The notes beneath the pieces are model-generated. The model saw only the letters and a list, made by a program, of their open reading frames with translations, did not search any database and had not been told where the DNA came from. A stretch of DNA of 64,000 bases from Paracoccus aminovorans (GTDB lineage Bacteria; Pseudomonadota; Alphaproteobacteria; Rhodobacterales; Rhodobacteraceae), in assembly GCF_900005615.1 (NCBI RefSeq), contig NZ_LN832559.1, forward strand, positions 1,642,837 to 1,706,836. Reading direction: 5' to 3'. Each line of letters begins with the position of its first letter. Positions within the stretch are counted from its first letter, which is position 1. This document shows, piece after piece, positions 56,620 through 64,000 of this stretch. Made by a program: the position numbers and the translations under genes.

Positions 56620-57338
56620 GCGCGGCGCCCGCCCCGGCCCGCGAAGCGCCTGCCGAGGTGCCGATCCGCGATGCGGCGACCGTGGTCGTCCTGGACCGCC
56701 GTGCGCCCGCGGGACCGTCGGTGCTGATGGGCCAGCGCGGCGCCGCGGCCGTGTTCATGCCGTCGAAATACGTCTTTCCGGGCGGGGCGGTCGATGCCGA
56801 CGACGCGGATGCCCGACTGGCCGCCGATCTGGCGCCCGACACCGCCGCCCGGCTTCTGGCCGAGCCGCGCCCCGACGCCGTCCCCGCCTCTCCGTTGGCG
56901 CTGGCCGCCGCCGCGCTGCGGGAACTGGCCGAAGAGACCGGCCTTCTGACCGGCCGCCCCGGCCCCGCGCCCGCGGGCTGGGATCATTACGCCGGCGCCG
57001 GGCTGGCGCCCGATCCCTCGACGCTGATCTATCTGTTCCGCGCCATCACCCCGCCCGGCCGGCCGCGCCGATTCGACGCCCGCTTCCTGCTGCTCGATGC
57101 CGAGCGGCTGCACGGGGACCGCCACGACTTCGGCAATGCCTGCGATGAATTGTCGCACCTACATTGGGTGCCGCTGGCCGAGGCGCAGGCGCTCGACCTG
57201 CCCTTCGTCACCGAGGTGGTGCTGGCCGAACTGGCCGAGATGGTGGCGCTGGCCGGCAGCGGCCCGCTGACCCCGCCGGCATCGGTGCCCTTCTTCGACA
57301 ATCGCGGCCCGCAGCCGCGCTTCATCCGCATCGGCTGA
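56616..57338 (+). CDS. Nudix hydrolase
   Basis: The 240-residue protein has the Nudix catalytic helix (ALRELAEETGL, R-E-x2-E-E-x-G) preceded by VFPGGAVDADD, with an insertion of about 45 residues between the Gly pair and the helix. This long-insertion layout is typical of a subgroup that may act on CoA or larger diphosphates. It starts with GTG at 56616 overlapping the DUF983 stop. The substrate is not clear. Confidence 0.88.
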   Translation: MSAAPAPAREAPAEVPIRDAATVVVLDRRAPAGPSVLMGQRGAAAVFMPSKYVFPGGAVDADDADARLAADLAPDTAARLLAEPRPDAVPASPLALAAAALRELAEETGLLTGRPGPAPAGWDHYAGAGLAPDPSTLIYLFRAITPPGRPRRFDARFLLLDAERLHGDRHDFGNACDELSHLHWVPLAEAQALDLPFVTEVVLAELAEMVALAGSGPLTPPASVPFFDNRGPQPRFIRIG

Positions 57339-57346
57339 CCTGCCCG

Positions 57347-58117
57347 TCAGCGGCCCTGGAACCGGGGCGCGCGCTTTTCCAGGAAGGCGGTGACGCCTTC
57401 GGCGAAATCCCGGGTCCGCGCCATCTCGCCCTGAAGCCGCGCCTCGACGCGCAATTGCGCCGCCATGTCGTTGCCGTCCGAGGCGCGCAGCGCGGCGCGG
57501 ATCGCCATGAAGGCGGCGGTCGGCCCTTTGGCCAGCGCCCGCGCCCGCGCCGCGACCGCCGATGCGAATTCGGCATCGGGCACGGCTTCCCAGATCAGGC
57601 CCCATTCGGCGGCGCGGCGGGCCGAAAGCCCTTCGGCGAACAGCATCATGCCCATGGCGCGGGCCTGGCCCACCGCGCGAGGGATGATGAAGGTGCCGCC
57701 GGCATCCGGGATCAGCCCGATGCGGCTGAAGGCCTGCACGAAGCTGGCGCTTTCAGCCGCGATAACCACATCCGCGGCCAATGCCAGATTCGCCCCCGCC
57801 CCCGCCGCCGTGCCATTGACCGCCGCGATCACCGGCACCGGCGCCTCGCGGATCGCGGCCAGCATGGGCTCGTATTCCTCGCGCAGGATGCGTTCGACAT
57901 CGAGGCCGGCCGCCGCATCGGTCAGGTCCTGCCCCGAGCAGAAGGCGCGCCCGGTCCCGGTCAGCACCACGCAGCGCGTGCCCGCCGGCAGATCGGTCAG
58001 CGCCGCCATGATCTCGGCCCGCATGGTCCGGTTCAGCGCGTTCATCACCTCGGGCCGGTTCAGCGCCAACTGGGCGATGCCGTCCTCATGCGTGCATGCG
58101 ATGGTCTGAAAGCTCAT
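57347..58117 (-). CDS. Enoyl-CoA hydratase/isomerase, PaaG-like
   Basis: The 256-residue crotonase-fold enzyme shows the oxyanion loops (FCSGQDL and GTAAGAGANLALA) and the C-terminal trimer helix. Its sequence is closest in style to PaaG, the isomerase of the ring-epoxide in phenylacetate degradation, but no paa genes are nearby. The ATG at 58117 has a GGGGGA site. It follows ccmH by 65 bases and may read from the same strand's operon. Substrate assignment is tentative. Confidence 0.85.
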   Translation of the reverse strand: MSFQTIACTHEDGIAQLALNRPEVMNALNRTMRAEIMAALTDLPAGTRCVVLTGTGRAFCSGQDLTDAAAGLDVERILREEYEPMLAAIREAPVPVIAAVNGTAAGAGANLALAADVVIAAESASFVQAFSRIGLIPDAGGTFIIPRAVGQARAMGMMLFAEGLSARRAAEWGLIWEAVPDAEFASAVAARARALAKGPTAAFMAIRAALRASDGNDMAAQLRVEARLQGEMARTRDFAEGVTAFLEKRAPRFQGR

Positions 58118-58182
58118 GCGGTCCCCCCTGCTTGCGGCCATCCTGCCGGAGGCCGGCGGGACCGGGAAGCCCGGACCTCGCG

Positions 58183-58635
58183 TCAGTCGCGCATGATCTG
58201 GTCCAGCCGCGCCTTCTCGGCCTCGCTGAGCGTCTCGGCGCGCTCCTCGGCCGGGCGGCGCGAGCGGACAAAGCGCCAGCCCAGGGCCAAGGCCAGCAGC
58301 GCCATCACCGGCCCGGCCAGGTAGAGCAGCCAGTTCGCCCCGCGCGCGGGCGGCTGGAACAGCACATATTCCCCGAAACGGTCGGTCACCGCCTGCACGG
58401 CCTGGGCGTCGCTGTCGCCCGCGACCAGCCGCTCGCGCAGATAAAGCCGCAGGTCGCGGCTGATCGGCGCATTCGATTCGTCGATGGTCTCGCCCTGGCA
58501 GACCGGGCAGCGCAGCACCTTCGAGATCTCGCGGGCGCGGGCCTCCAGAGCGGGGTCCGAGAGGACCTCGTCGGGCTGCACGGCCAGCGCCGGCAGGGCG
58601 ATCAGCAGCGACAGGGCCAGGATCAGCGCGCGCAT
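58183..58635 (-). CDS. ccmH: Cytochrome c maturation protein CcmH
   Basis: CcmH is a membrane thiol oxidoreductase that prepares apocytochrome c for heme attachment. The 150-residue protein has a signal peptide, the motif LRCPVCQ with the redox CxxC, and one C-terminal membrane helix. It lies four bases after ccmF. The ATG at 58635 gives the normal length; a longer frame starts within ccmF. Confidence 0.95.
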   Translation of the reverse strand: MRALILALSLLIALPALAVQPDEVLSDPALEARAREISKVLRCPVCQGETIDESNAPISRDLRLYLRERLVAGDSDAQAVQAVTDRFGEYVLFQPPARGANWLLYLAGPVMALLALALGWRFVRSRRPAEERAETLSEAEKARLDQIMRD

Positions 58636-58639
58636 CGGA

Positions 58640-60598
58640 CTACTCCGCCGGCTGCGGCACGATGCCGCGGCGGGCCCCAGCGGCAACGCGATAGCGCCGG
58701 TCCGACAGGCTGACGAAACCGCCGAGCGCCATCAGCCCGCAGCCCAGCCAGATCCAGTTGGCGAAGGGTTTGACATAGCTGCGCACCGCCCAGCCGCCGC
58801 CCTGCTGCGGATCGCCGATCACTAGGTAGAGGTCGCGGAACAGCCCGTTCTGGATCGCCGCCTCGGTCGTGGGCATCGCCTGCACCGGATAGACCCGCTT
58901 TTCGGGATGCAGCAGCGCCACCTGCCGGCCGTCTTTCGCGACGCGCATGGTGGCGACGGTGGCCTCGTAATTGGGGCCGGGCTGCTGCTCGACCTTTTCC
59001 AAGGTGATCTCGTAGCCGGCGACGGTGAAGGATTGGCCGATCCGGGCGACGCGGATGTCCTCGACCTGCCAGGCCATCAGCAGGCTGATGCCGATGAAGG
59101 TGACGCCCAGGCCGCCATGGGCCAGCGCCTTGCCCCAATCCGCGCGCGGCAGCCGCGCCAGTCGCGACAGCCCAGAATTGCCGGTGCGCAGCCACAGATC
59201 GACCGCCGCACCGCCAAGCAGCCAGGCGCCCAGGCCGGCGCCGATCACTGCCAGCGCCGAATGGCCGGTCGAGACGGCATAGACCAGCGCCGCAACCGCC
59301 GCCGCGAAGGCCAGCGCGCCGCGCAGGGGCATCAGTGCCCGCTTCAGCTTGCCGCGTTTCCAGGGCAGGATCGCGCCCAGGGGCAGGACGATGGCCAGCA
59401 CCACCATGAACGGAGTGAAGGCCTTTTCAAAGAAGGGCGCGCCGACCGACAGCTTCTTGTCCCAGGCCATCTCGGCGACCAAGGGCCAGACCGTGCCGAT
59501 GAAGACCACGAAGGCCGAGACCGCCAGCAGGATGTTGTTGAGCACCAGCGCGCCTTCGCGCGACACCGGGGCGAATACGCCCTTGGCCTGCATCGACGGG
59601 GCCCGGAAGGCATAGAGCGTCAGCGCGCCGCCGACAAAGACAGCCAGGATCGCCAGGATGAACACCCCGCGCTCGGGGTCGCTGGCAAAGCTGTGGACGG
59701 ATGTGATCACGCCCGAGCGCACGATGAAGGTGCCGATCAGCGAAAAGCCGAAGGCCAGGATCGCCAGCAGGATGGTCCAGCTTTTCAGCACTTCGCGCTT
59801 TTCGACGACGATGGCGGAATGCAGCAGCGCGGCCGCGATCAGCCAGGGCATGAAGCTGGCGTTCTCGACCGGGTCCCAGAACCAGAAGCCGCCCCAGCCG
59901 AGCTCGTAATAGGCCCACCAGGACCCCAGCGCGATGCCGATGGTCAGGAACACCCAGGCGGCCAGCGTCCAGGGCCGCACCCAGCGCGCCCAGGCGGCAT
60001 CGACCCTTCCCTCGATCAGGGCGGCGACGGCAAAGCTGAAGGCCATCGAAAGCCCGACATAGCCCAGGTAGAGGAACGGCGGATGGAAGGCCAGGCCGGG
60101 ATCCTGCAGCAGCGGGTTCAGGTCGCGGCCGTCGAAAGGCGGGCTCGCCAGGCGCGTGAACGGGTTCGAGGTGAACAGGATGAAGCCCAGGAAGGCCGCG
60201 CCGATCGCGGCCTGCACCGACAGCACCCGGGCCCGCAGCCGCGGCGGCAGGTTGGCGTCGAAGCTGGCCGCAGCCGCGCCGAACAGCGACAGGATCAGCA
60301 CCCACAGCAGCATCGAGCCCTCGTGATTGCCCCAGACGCCGCTGATCTTGTAGAGCATGGGCTTGGCGGTATGGGAATTTTCATAGACCAGCAGGACCGA
60401 GAAATCCGAGGTCACGAAGGCCACCGTCAGCGCCGCGAAGGCGATGCCGATCAGCCCGAATTGCGCCAGGGCGGCGGGCCGCGCGCTGTCGATCCAGCCG
60501 CTCCAGCCCTTGGCGGCGCCGATCTGCGGCACGATCATCTGGAAGATCGCCACGGCGAAGGCAAGGATCAGGGCGAAATGGCCGATTTCGGCGATCAT
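58640..60598 (-). CDS. ccmF: Heme lyase CcmF
   Basis: CcmF is the large membrane component of the System I cytochrome c synthetase. The 652-residue protein has about 14 helices, the tryptophan-rich WWD-type motif (GWGGFWFWDPVENASFMPW) that binds heme and conserved periplasmic histidines. It precedes ccmH, as usual. ccmE normally lies next to it, but here a lysis cassette separates the two. Confidence 0.97.
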   Translation of the reverse strand: MIAEIGHFALILAFAVAIFQMIVPQIGAAKGWSGWIDSARPAALAQFGLIGIAFAALTVAFVTSDFSVLLVYENSHTAKPMLYKISGVWGNHEGSMLLWVLILSLFGAAAASFDANLPPRLRARVLSVQAAIGAAFLGFILFTSNPFTRLASPPFDGRDLNPLLQDPGLAFHPPFLYLGYVGLSMAFSFAVAALIEGRVDAAWARWVRPWTLAAWVFLTIGIALGSWWAYYELGWGGFWFWDPVENASFMPWLIAAALLHSAIVVEKREVLKSWTILLAILAFGFSLIGTFIVRSGVITSVHSFASDPERGVFILAILAVFVGGALTLYAFRAPSMQAKGVFAPVSREGALVLNNILLAVSAFVVFIGTVWPLVAEMAWDKKLSVGAPFFEKAFTPFMVVLAIVLPLGAILPWKRGKLKRALMPLRGALAFAAAVAALVYAVSTGHSALAVIGAGLGAWLLGGAAVDLWLRTGNSGLSRLARLPRADWGKALAHGGLGVTFIGISLLMAWQVEDIRVARIGQSFTVAGYEITLEKVEQQPGPNYEATVATMRVAKDGRQVALLHPEKRVYPVQAMPTTEAAIQNGLFRDLYLVIGDPQQGGGWAVRSYVKPFANWIWLGCGLMALGGFVSLSDRRYRVAAGARRGIVPQPAE

Positions 60599-60685
60599 GG
60601 GCTTCCTCCGGGTGGCTGACCGCAGAATAGCCGCGGCGCGGGCGGCAAGCCAGCCCCCCGCGCCTGTCAGATTGTCACAGAAGCG

Positions 60686-61192
60686 CTAATGCTCGGCCTG
60701 GGCGCTGGCCCAGTCGCGCAGGGCGGCGTTGTCCTCGAAGCCGTCGCCCTCCAGCGCGGCCAGCGTCGCCGCCGCCGCATTGGCCCGGATCACCGGCCGG
60801 GTGCGGAAGTAATGCGCCTCGCGCGCGCCGAAATAGAAGCTGATGATCGCGCCCAGAAGCCACCACAGCGGTTCCGGCACCAGATTCAGGTTCTGCATCC
60901 GCAGCCCGAAACCCACCGGCTCGGCCATGGCATAGACGAACAGGCCCACCGTGCCCATGGTCAGCATCGGGCGCGGCAGGCGGTTCAGCCCGTTCATCAG
61001 CCCGTCGAACCAGCCGCGCGGCTGGGCCGCGAACTCGCCCGAAAGCTGGGTGATGGCGCGGGCATAGGCTTCCTCGTCCAGCTCCATGCGGCGGGTCGCG
61101 TTCTCGCGGAAAACCTCGGCCATGCCGGTCGCGGCATTCGCGACCGTGGTGACGGCGGTGCCGGCGCCCAAGAAACGGTCCATCACCCCCAT
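60686..61192 (-). CDS. Holin family protein (3TM type)
   Basis: The 168-residue protein has an N-terminal soluble region, two strong membrane helices (about 75-95 and 107-125) and an amphipathic third, the plan of 3TM holins that pair with GH108 muramidases. It would let the muramidase cross the inner membrane. The start at 61192 overlaps the muramidase gene by ten bases; Met4 at 61183 is a second option. It is followed by ccmF 87 bases later. Confidence 0.85.
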   Translation of the reverse strand: MGVMDRFLGAGTAVTTVANAATGMAEVFRENATRRMELDEEAYARAITQLSGEFAAQPRGWFDGLMNGLNRLPRPMLTMGTVGLFVYAMAEPVGFGLRMQNLNLVPEPLWWLLGAIISFYFGAREAHYFRTRPVIRANAAAATLAALEGDGFEDNAALRDWASAQAEH

Positions 61193-61794
61193 TTCGCCAC
61201 CCGCGCCCGATGTTCCGCCGCCGTCAGGTGATACTTGGCCGAGATGAATTCCTCGGCCCGGGTGATCCAGCCGCCCTTGCCGCCCGCCTTGGTGCGGGCG
61301 TATTTGCGGCTGGCCGGGCGGGCGTCGCCCAACGCGTAATAGTAGTTGCGCCGCGCGATGCCATAGGCGTCGGCGAAATAGCCCGGCGCCGCCATGTCGG
61401 CCTGGGCCGCGGCGCGGATCGTCCCCGGCCCGACCAGCCCGTCGTCCGTCGCCGGAAAGCCCATCCGAGTCACCAGCCGCTGCAGGATCTTGACCGCATT
61501 GGTGCCGGCATTGACATACATGTCGAAGACCGAGGCCTGCACCGAGCCCGGCAGTTCCGCCAGCCGCGGCCGGCGGAAGTAATGCTCGACATAGATGCGC
61601 GACGCATCCGCCCGAGTCAGCGCCTTGACGTCGGCCACGTCCACCCTGCCGTCGCCGGTCTTGTCGATCCCCAGCCGTTGCAGCGTGGCCAGCGTGACGC
61701 CGTAATTGGTCGCCCCGCCCGGGTCGTCGGGGTCGTTGACGTAACCCCCTTCACGCGCGACGATTTCCGCCGCGATCTGTTCCACTGTCTTCAT
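61183..61794 (-). CDS. Holin-associated N-acetylmuramidase (GH108)
   Basis: The 203-residue enzyme cuts the glycan backbone of peptidoglycan. It shows the GH108 signature with catalytic Glu15 (REGGYVNDPDDPGGATNYGV) and a C-terminal PG_binding_3-like region (GLVGPGTIRAA). There is no signal peptide, so export depends on the holin encoded next. This pair resembles the lysis genes that gene transfer agents of Rhodobacter use for release, and secretion-associated pairs elsewhere. A CtrA-type box lies 44 bases upstream. Confidence 0.9.
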   Translation of the reverse strand: MKTVEQIAAEIVAREGGYVNDPDDPGGATNYGVTLATLQRLGIDKTGDGRVDVADVKALTRADASRIYVEHYFRRPRLAELPGSVQASVFDMYVNAGTNAVKILQRLVTRMGFPATDDGLVGPGTIRAAAQADMAAPGYFADAYGIARRNYYYALGDARPASRKYARTKAGGKGGWITRAEEFISAKYHLTAAEHRARVAKWG

Positions 61795-61837
61795 TCCAGC
61801 CCCCACACATGAAGCGGGCCAAGGCTGGGGTTTCGCG

Positions 61838-61854
61838 GTTAACCTTTCGTTAAC
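61838..61854. promoter_or_regulatory. Perfect CtrA-type box upstream of the lysis cassette
   Basis: GTTAAC-CTTTC-GTTAAC fits TTAA-N7-TTAAC on both strands. It begins 44 bases upstream of the muramidase start and 31 bases after the ccmE stop, so the cassette probably has its own promoter controlled by CtrA. Confidence 0.75.
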
Positions 61855-61884
61855 CGGGCGCGCGTTGCGCCGGCGGCGCGGCCG

Positions 61885-62328
61885 TCAGCTGTTCGGGTCC
61901 TCGTAGACGCCCTGCTCCTTGAGCGAGTCGATGACCTCGCGCGGCATGTAGTTCTCATCGTGCTTGGCAAGGATTTCGCTGGCGACGAAGGTCTCGCCCT
62001 CCATCCTGCCGGTGCCGATCATGCCCTGCCCCTCGGCGAAAAGGTCGGGCAGCACGCCGGTGAAGCGCACGGGGATGGAGGCGCCGCCATCGGTGACGCG
62101 GAAGCTGACGGTCTCGCCGGCGCCGCGCAGCAAAGAGCCGTCCTCGACCAGCCCCCCCAGGCGAAAGACCTCGCCGGCAGCGGGCGGGTTCTCGGCCATC
62201 TGGCTGGGCGAGCGATAGAGGTTGATGCCGTCGCGAAAGCCGTAACCGATCAGCCCGACCGCCAGGATCAGCGCGATGGCCGCGGCGGCAAGGATCTGGA
62301 TTCTACGCTTTTTCTTCAGCGATTTCAT
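61885..62328 (-). CDS. ccmE: Heme chaperone CcmE
   Basis: CcmE binds heme covalently in the periplasm and passes it to CcmF. The 147-residue protein has one N-terminal membrane anchor (about 10-30), an OB-fold and the heme-binding His123 in KHDENYMP. It starts 18 bases after murI and could be in one transcript with it. Confidence 0.96.
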   Translation of the reverse strand: MKSLKKKRRIQILAAAAIALILAVGLIGYGFRDGINLYRSPSQMAENPPAAGEVFRLGGLVEDGSLLRGAGETVSFRVTDGGASIPVRFTGVLPDLFAEGQGMIGTGRMEGETFVASEILAKHDENYMPREVIDSLKEQGVYEDPNS

Positions 62329-62346
62329 GGATGTGGCTTTCGATTC

Positions 62347-63159
62347 TCAGGCGCTTTCAAACCTGATCGCATGGCGAAGGAACTGCGTGGCCTTTCCCGA
62401 GACGCGCACCGGATCGCCGGTGGTCAGGAAGCGCGACTGCGTGCCCGGCCCCCGCATCCGGGGGTGGCGATCAAGATAGTCCTCAAGGCTTTCGGCCACC
62501 AGGTCGGGCTGGGAATAGACCCGGACATTCGGTCCCAACGCGTTCTGGAACGCCGCCTGCACCAGCGGATAATGGGTGCAGCCCAGGATCGCGGCCTCGG
62601 GGTGCGGCATCCGGCGCAGCAGCGCCTCGACATGGCTGGCGACCAGCGCCTCGGCCAGGATCTCGTCGCCCATCTCGATGGCGTCCACGACGCCGCCGCA
62701 GGGCTGGGCCTCGACATCGACGCCGATGGCGCGGAAGGCCAGTTCGCGCTGGAAGGCCCGGCTGGCGACGGTGGCCGGGGTGGCGAACAGCGCCACATGC
62801 TTGACCTCGACCTCGCGCGGCGGCGAATTGTCGCCCCAGCGGCGCTCGGTCAGCGCCTCGATCATCGGCACGAAGACACCCAGCACCCGCTTGTCCGCCG
62901 GCAGCCATTTTTCCTGCATGCGCTTCAGCGCCGCGGCCGAGGCGGTGTTGCAGGCCAGGAGCACCAGATCGCAGCCCTCGTCCCACAGCCGCTCGACGCC
63001 GGCGCAGGTCAGGTTGAAGATGTCGTCGGCGTCGCGCACGCCGTAAGGGGCGTGTCTGTTGTCGCCCAGATAGACCAGCGGCAGGTCCGGCATGCGCGCG
63101 GCGACGGCGCCCAGCACGGTCAGCCCGCCCAAGCCCGAATCGAAAACGCCCACCGCCAT
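62347..63159 (-). CDS. murI: Glutamate racemase MurI
   Basis: MurI makes D-glutamate for peptidoglycan. The 270-residue protein contains both catalytic cysteines, in LACNTAS and LGCTHYPL, and the start [20 protein letters not shown] site precedes the ATG at 63159. Family length and motif order are normal. It lies upstream of ccmE on the same strand. Confidence 0.95.
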   Translation of the reverse strand: MAVGVFDSGLGGLTVLGAVAARMPDLPLVYLGDNRHAPYGVRDADDIFNLTCAGVERLWDEGCDLVLLACNTASAAALKRMQEKWLPADKRVLGVFVPMIEALTERRWGDNSPPREVEVKHVALFATPATVASRAFQRELAFRAIGVDVEAQPCGGVVDAIEMGDEILAEALVASHVEALLRRMPHPEAAILGCTHYPLVQAAFQNALGPNVRVYSQPDLVAESLEDYLDRHPRMRGPGTQSRFLTTGDPVRVSGKATQFLRHAIRFESA

Positions 63160-63411
63160 GACTAGCCTCCTGCTCGCGACGCGCCTTGTTTAGGACGCGC
63201 GGCGCGGGATTGCCATGATTTATGTCATGCCCCGAACCGCGTGGACGGGACGCGGGCCGGGGCTTGCGGTGGAATGTCGCATCCGCTGTCGAAGCCGGGG
63301 GTTCCGCTCAAGACAAAGTGACCTTTGGCGCTGCGAATCAGTCGCGATCAGAGGATTTCTGCGCGTGTCCTGACCCTTGTCCGGCGGGCTGATCGCGGGG
63401 TGGGTAGTTTC

Positions 63412-63473
63412 GGTCAACAAGGCTGCCGGATAAACGGTTTTGTTGACCTTTTGCAGGGTTGTTCGCCTAACCT
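63412..63473 (+). promoter_or_regulatory. Inverted repeat overlapping a promoter upstream of the LysR gene
   Basis: GGTCAACAA (63412-63420) and TTGTTGACC (63440-63448) form perfect 9-bp arms 19 bases apart. The right arm contains TTGACC, a plausible -35, with CCTAAC or TAACCT near 63466-63473 as a -10. The rest of 63160-63527 shows nothing else I can name. The repeat could be the operator for the LysR regulator. Confidence 0.5.
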
Positions 63474-63527
63474 TCTGTGATAAGGGTTGCACGGATTGCA
63501 TGGCTGATGCCGCAAGAAAGCACTGTT

Positions 63528-64000
63528 ATGGATTGGGATAAGTTAAGAATATTTCACGCCGTTGCCGACGCGGGGAGTTTGACCCACGCGGGCGACGTTT
63601 TGCATCTGTCGCAATCGGCCGTCAGCCGCCAGATCCGCGCGCTGGAGGATTCCCTGGCGACCACGCTGTTTCACCGCCACGCCCGCGGGTTGATCCTGAC
63701 CGAGCAGGGCGAACTGCTGTTCGAGGCCACCTCCTCGATGGTGCGCAAGCTCGACACCACCGCCGCCCGCATCCGCGACAGCGAGGAAAACGTCTTCGGC
63801 GAACTCAAGGTGACCACCACCACCGGCTTCGGCACCATGTGGCTGGTGCCGCGCCTGGCCAAGCTCTATGAGCGGTACCCCGACCTGAAGATCGACCTGA
63901 TGCTCGAGGAACGGGTGCTGGACCTGCCTATGCGCGAGGCCGACGTGGCCATCCGCATGAAAGAGCCGAACCAGCAGGATCTGATCCGGCGCCGGCTGCT
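63528..64000 (+). CDS. LysR-family transcriptional regulator (3' partial)
   Basis: The first 157 residues of a LysR regulator are present: the winged helix-turn-helix (about 4-62, with LSQSAVSRQIRALED) and the start of the ligand-binding domain. The sequence is of the type common in Rhodobacteraceae (MDWDKLRIFHAV). The ATG at 63528 is preferred; an in-frame ATG seven codons upstream (63507) is possible. The gene runs off the window. It is divergent from murI. Confidence 0.9.
   Translation, partial: MDWDKLRIFHAVADAGSLTHAGDVLHLSQSAVSRQIRALEDSLATTLFHRHARGLILTEQGELLFEATSSMVRKLDTTAARIRDSEENVFGELKVTTTTGFGTMWLVPRLAKLYERYPDLKIDLMLEERVLDLPMREADVAIRMKEPNQQDLIRRRL

Noticed and set aside
58118-58182. 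Short hairpins between the hydratase and ccmH genes as a terminator
   Set aside because: The stems are only five or so base pairs, with no T-tract.

Overview
The window looks like a chromosomal segment of a high-GC alphaproteobacterium of the Rhodobacteraceae, most likely Paracoccus. The evidence is overall gene style plus several family-specific features: an omega-transaminase whose sequence resembles my recollection of the Paracoccus denitrificans enzyme, a class I lysyl-tRNA synthetase, an LpxD/ACP/KAS lipid A block, osmoregulated periplasmic glucan genes, DUF3572 and DUF983 proteins, and a holin/GH108 muramidase pair. No rRNA operon, CRISPR array or replication origin was seen. One tRNA is present (tRNA-Ser, UGA).

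Layout. 1-4.7 kb: cell-envelope genes on the plus strand (L,D-transpeptidase, lpxD, an acyl carrier protein, a FabF-like synthase), then a 2Fe-2S ferredoxin. 4.7-9.3 kb: minus-strand housekeeping genes (TetR regulator, typA, a 24-residue membrane peptide, a DUF442 phosphatase, gph, a thioredoxin-like protein). 9.3-11.5 kb: a scar with an AT-rich patch and remnants of a nuclease-helicase pair. 11.5-21.1 kb: a divergent catabolic locus controlled by a GntR/FCD regulator. One arm encodes an amino-acid-type ABC transporter, type II dehydroquinase, a Gfo/Idh/MocA dehydrogenase and a TIM-barrel isomerase/dehydratase. The other encodes an intradiol ring-cleavage dioxygenase, an HpaH-type hydratase, an HpaI-type aldolase and a small solute-binding-fold protein. 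Two inverted copies of one operator-like motif lie between the arms. 21.1-26.1 kb: an IS3 transposase remnant, TRAP transporter membrane subunits and cobS-cobT-cobU. 26.2-33 kb: peptide-binding protein, PNPOx-fold protein, a right-handed beta-helix protein preceded by a perfect CtrA-type box, lysyl-tRNA synthetase and a TerB-like protein.

33-42 kb: a minus-strand run with dacB, nadD, fhs, opgC, opgH and opgG/D. 41.9-45.2 kb: a two-component system with a small PepSY-like protein, divergent from a secreted His/Lys/Asp-rich protein. 45.4-49.7 kb: an island next to tRNA-Ser. It holds an integrase truncated by an intact IS21-family element, followed by a probably 5'-truncated PD-(D/E)XK-like nuclease gene. 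50-58 kb: lipoprotein, miaB, TfoX C-terminal protein, transaminase, a small inverted-repeat-bounded element, DUF3572, a PleD-like diguanylate cyclase with a degenerate receiver, DUF983, Nudix and an enoyl-CoA hydratase. 58-64 kb: cytochrome c maturation genes ccmE, ccmF and ccmH, with a muramidase-holin lysis cassette between ccmE and ccmF and its own perfect CtrA-type box; then murI and a LysR regulator cut by the window end.

The most interesting signals are: the lysis cassette with a CtrA box inside the ccm cluster, together with the same box architecture at the beta-helix gene, which suggests dispersed gene-transfer-agent functions; and the mixed-logic aromatic/cyclitol catabolic locus.
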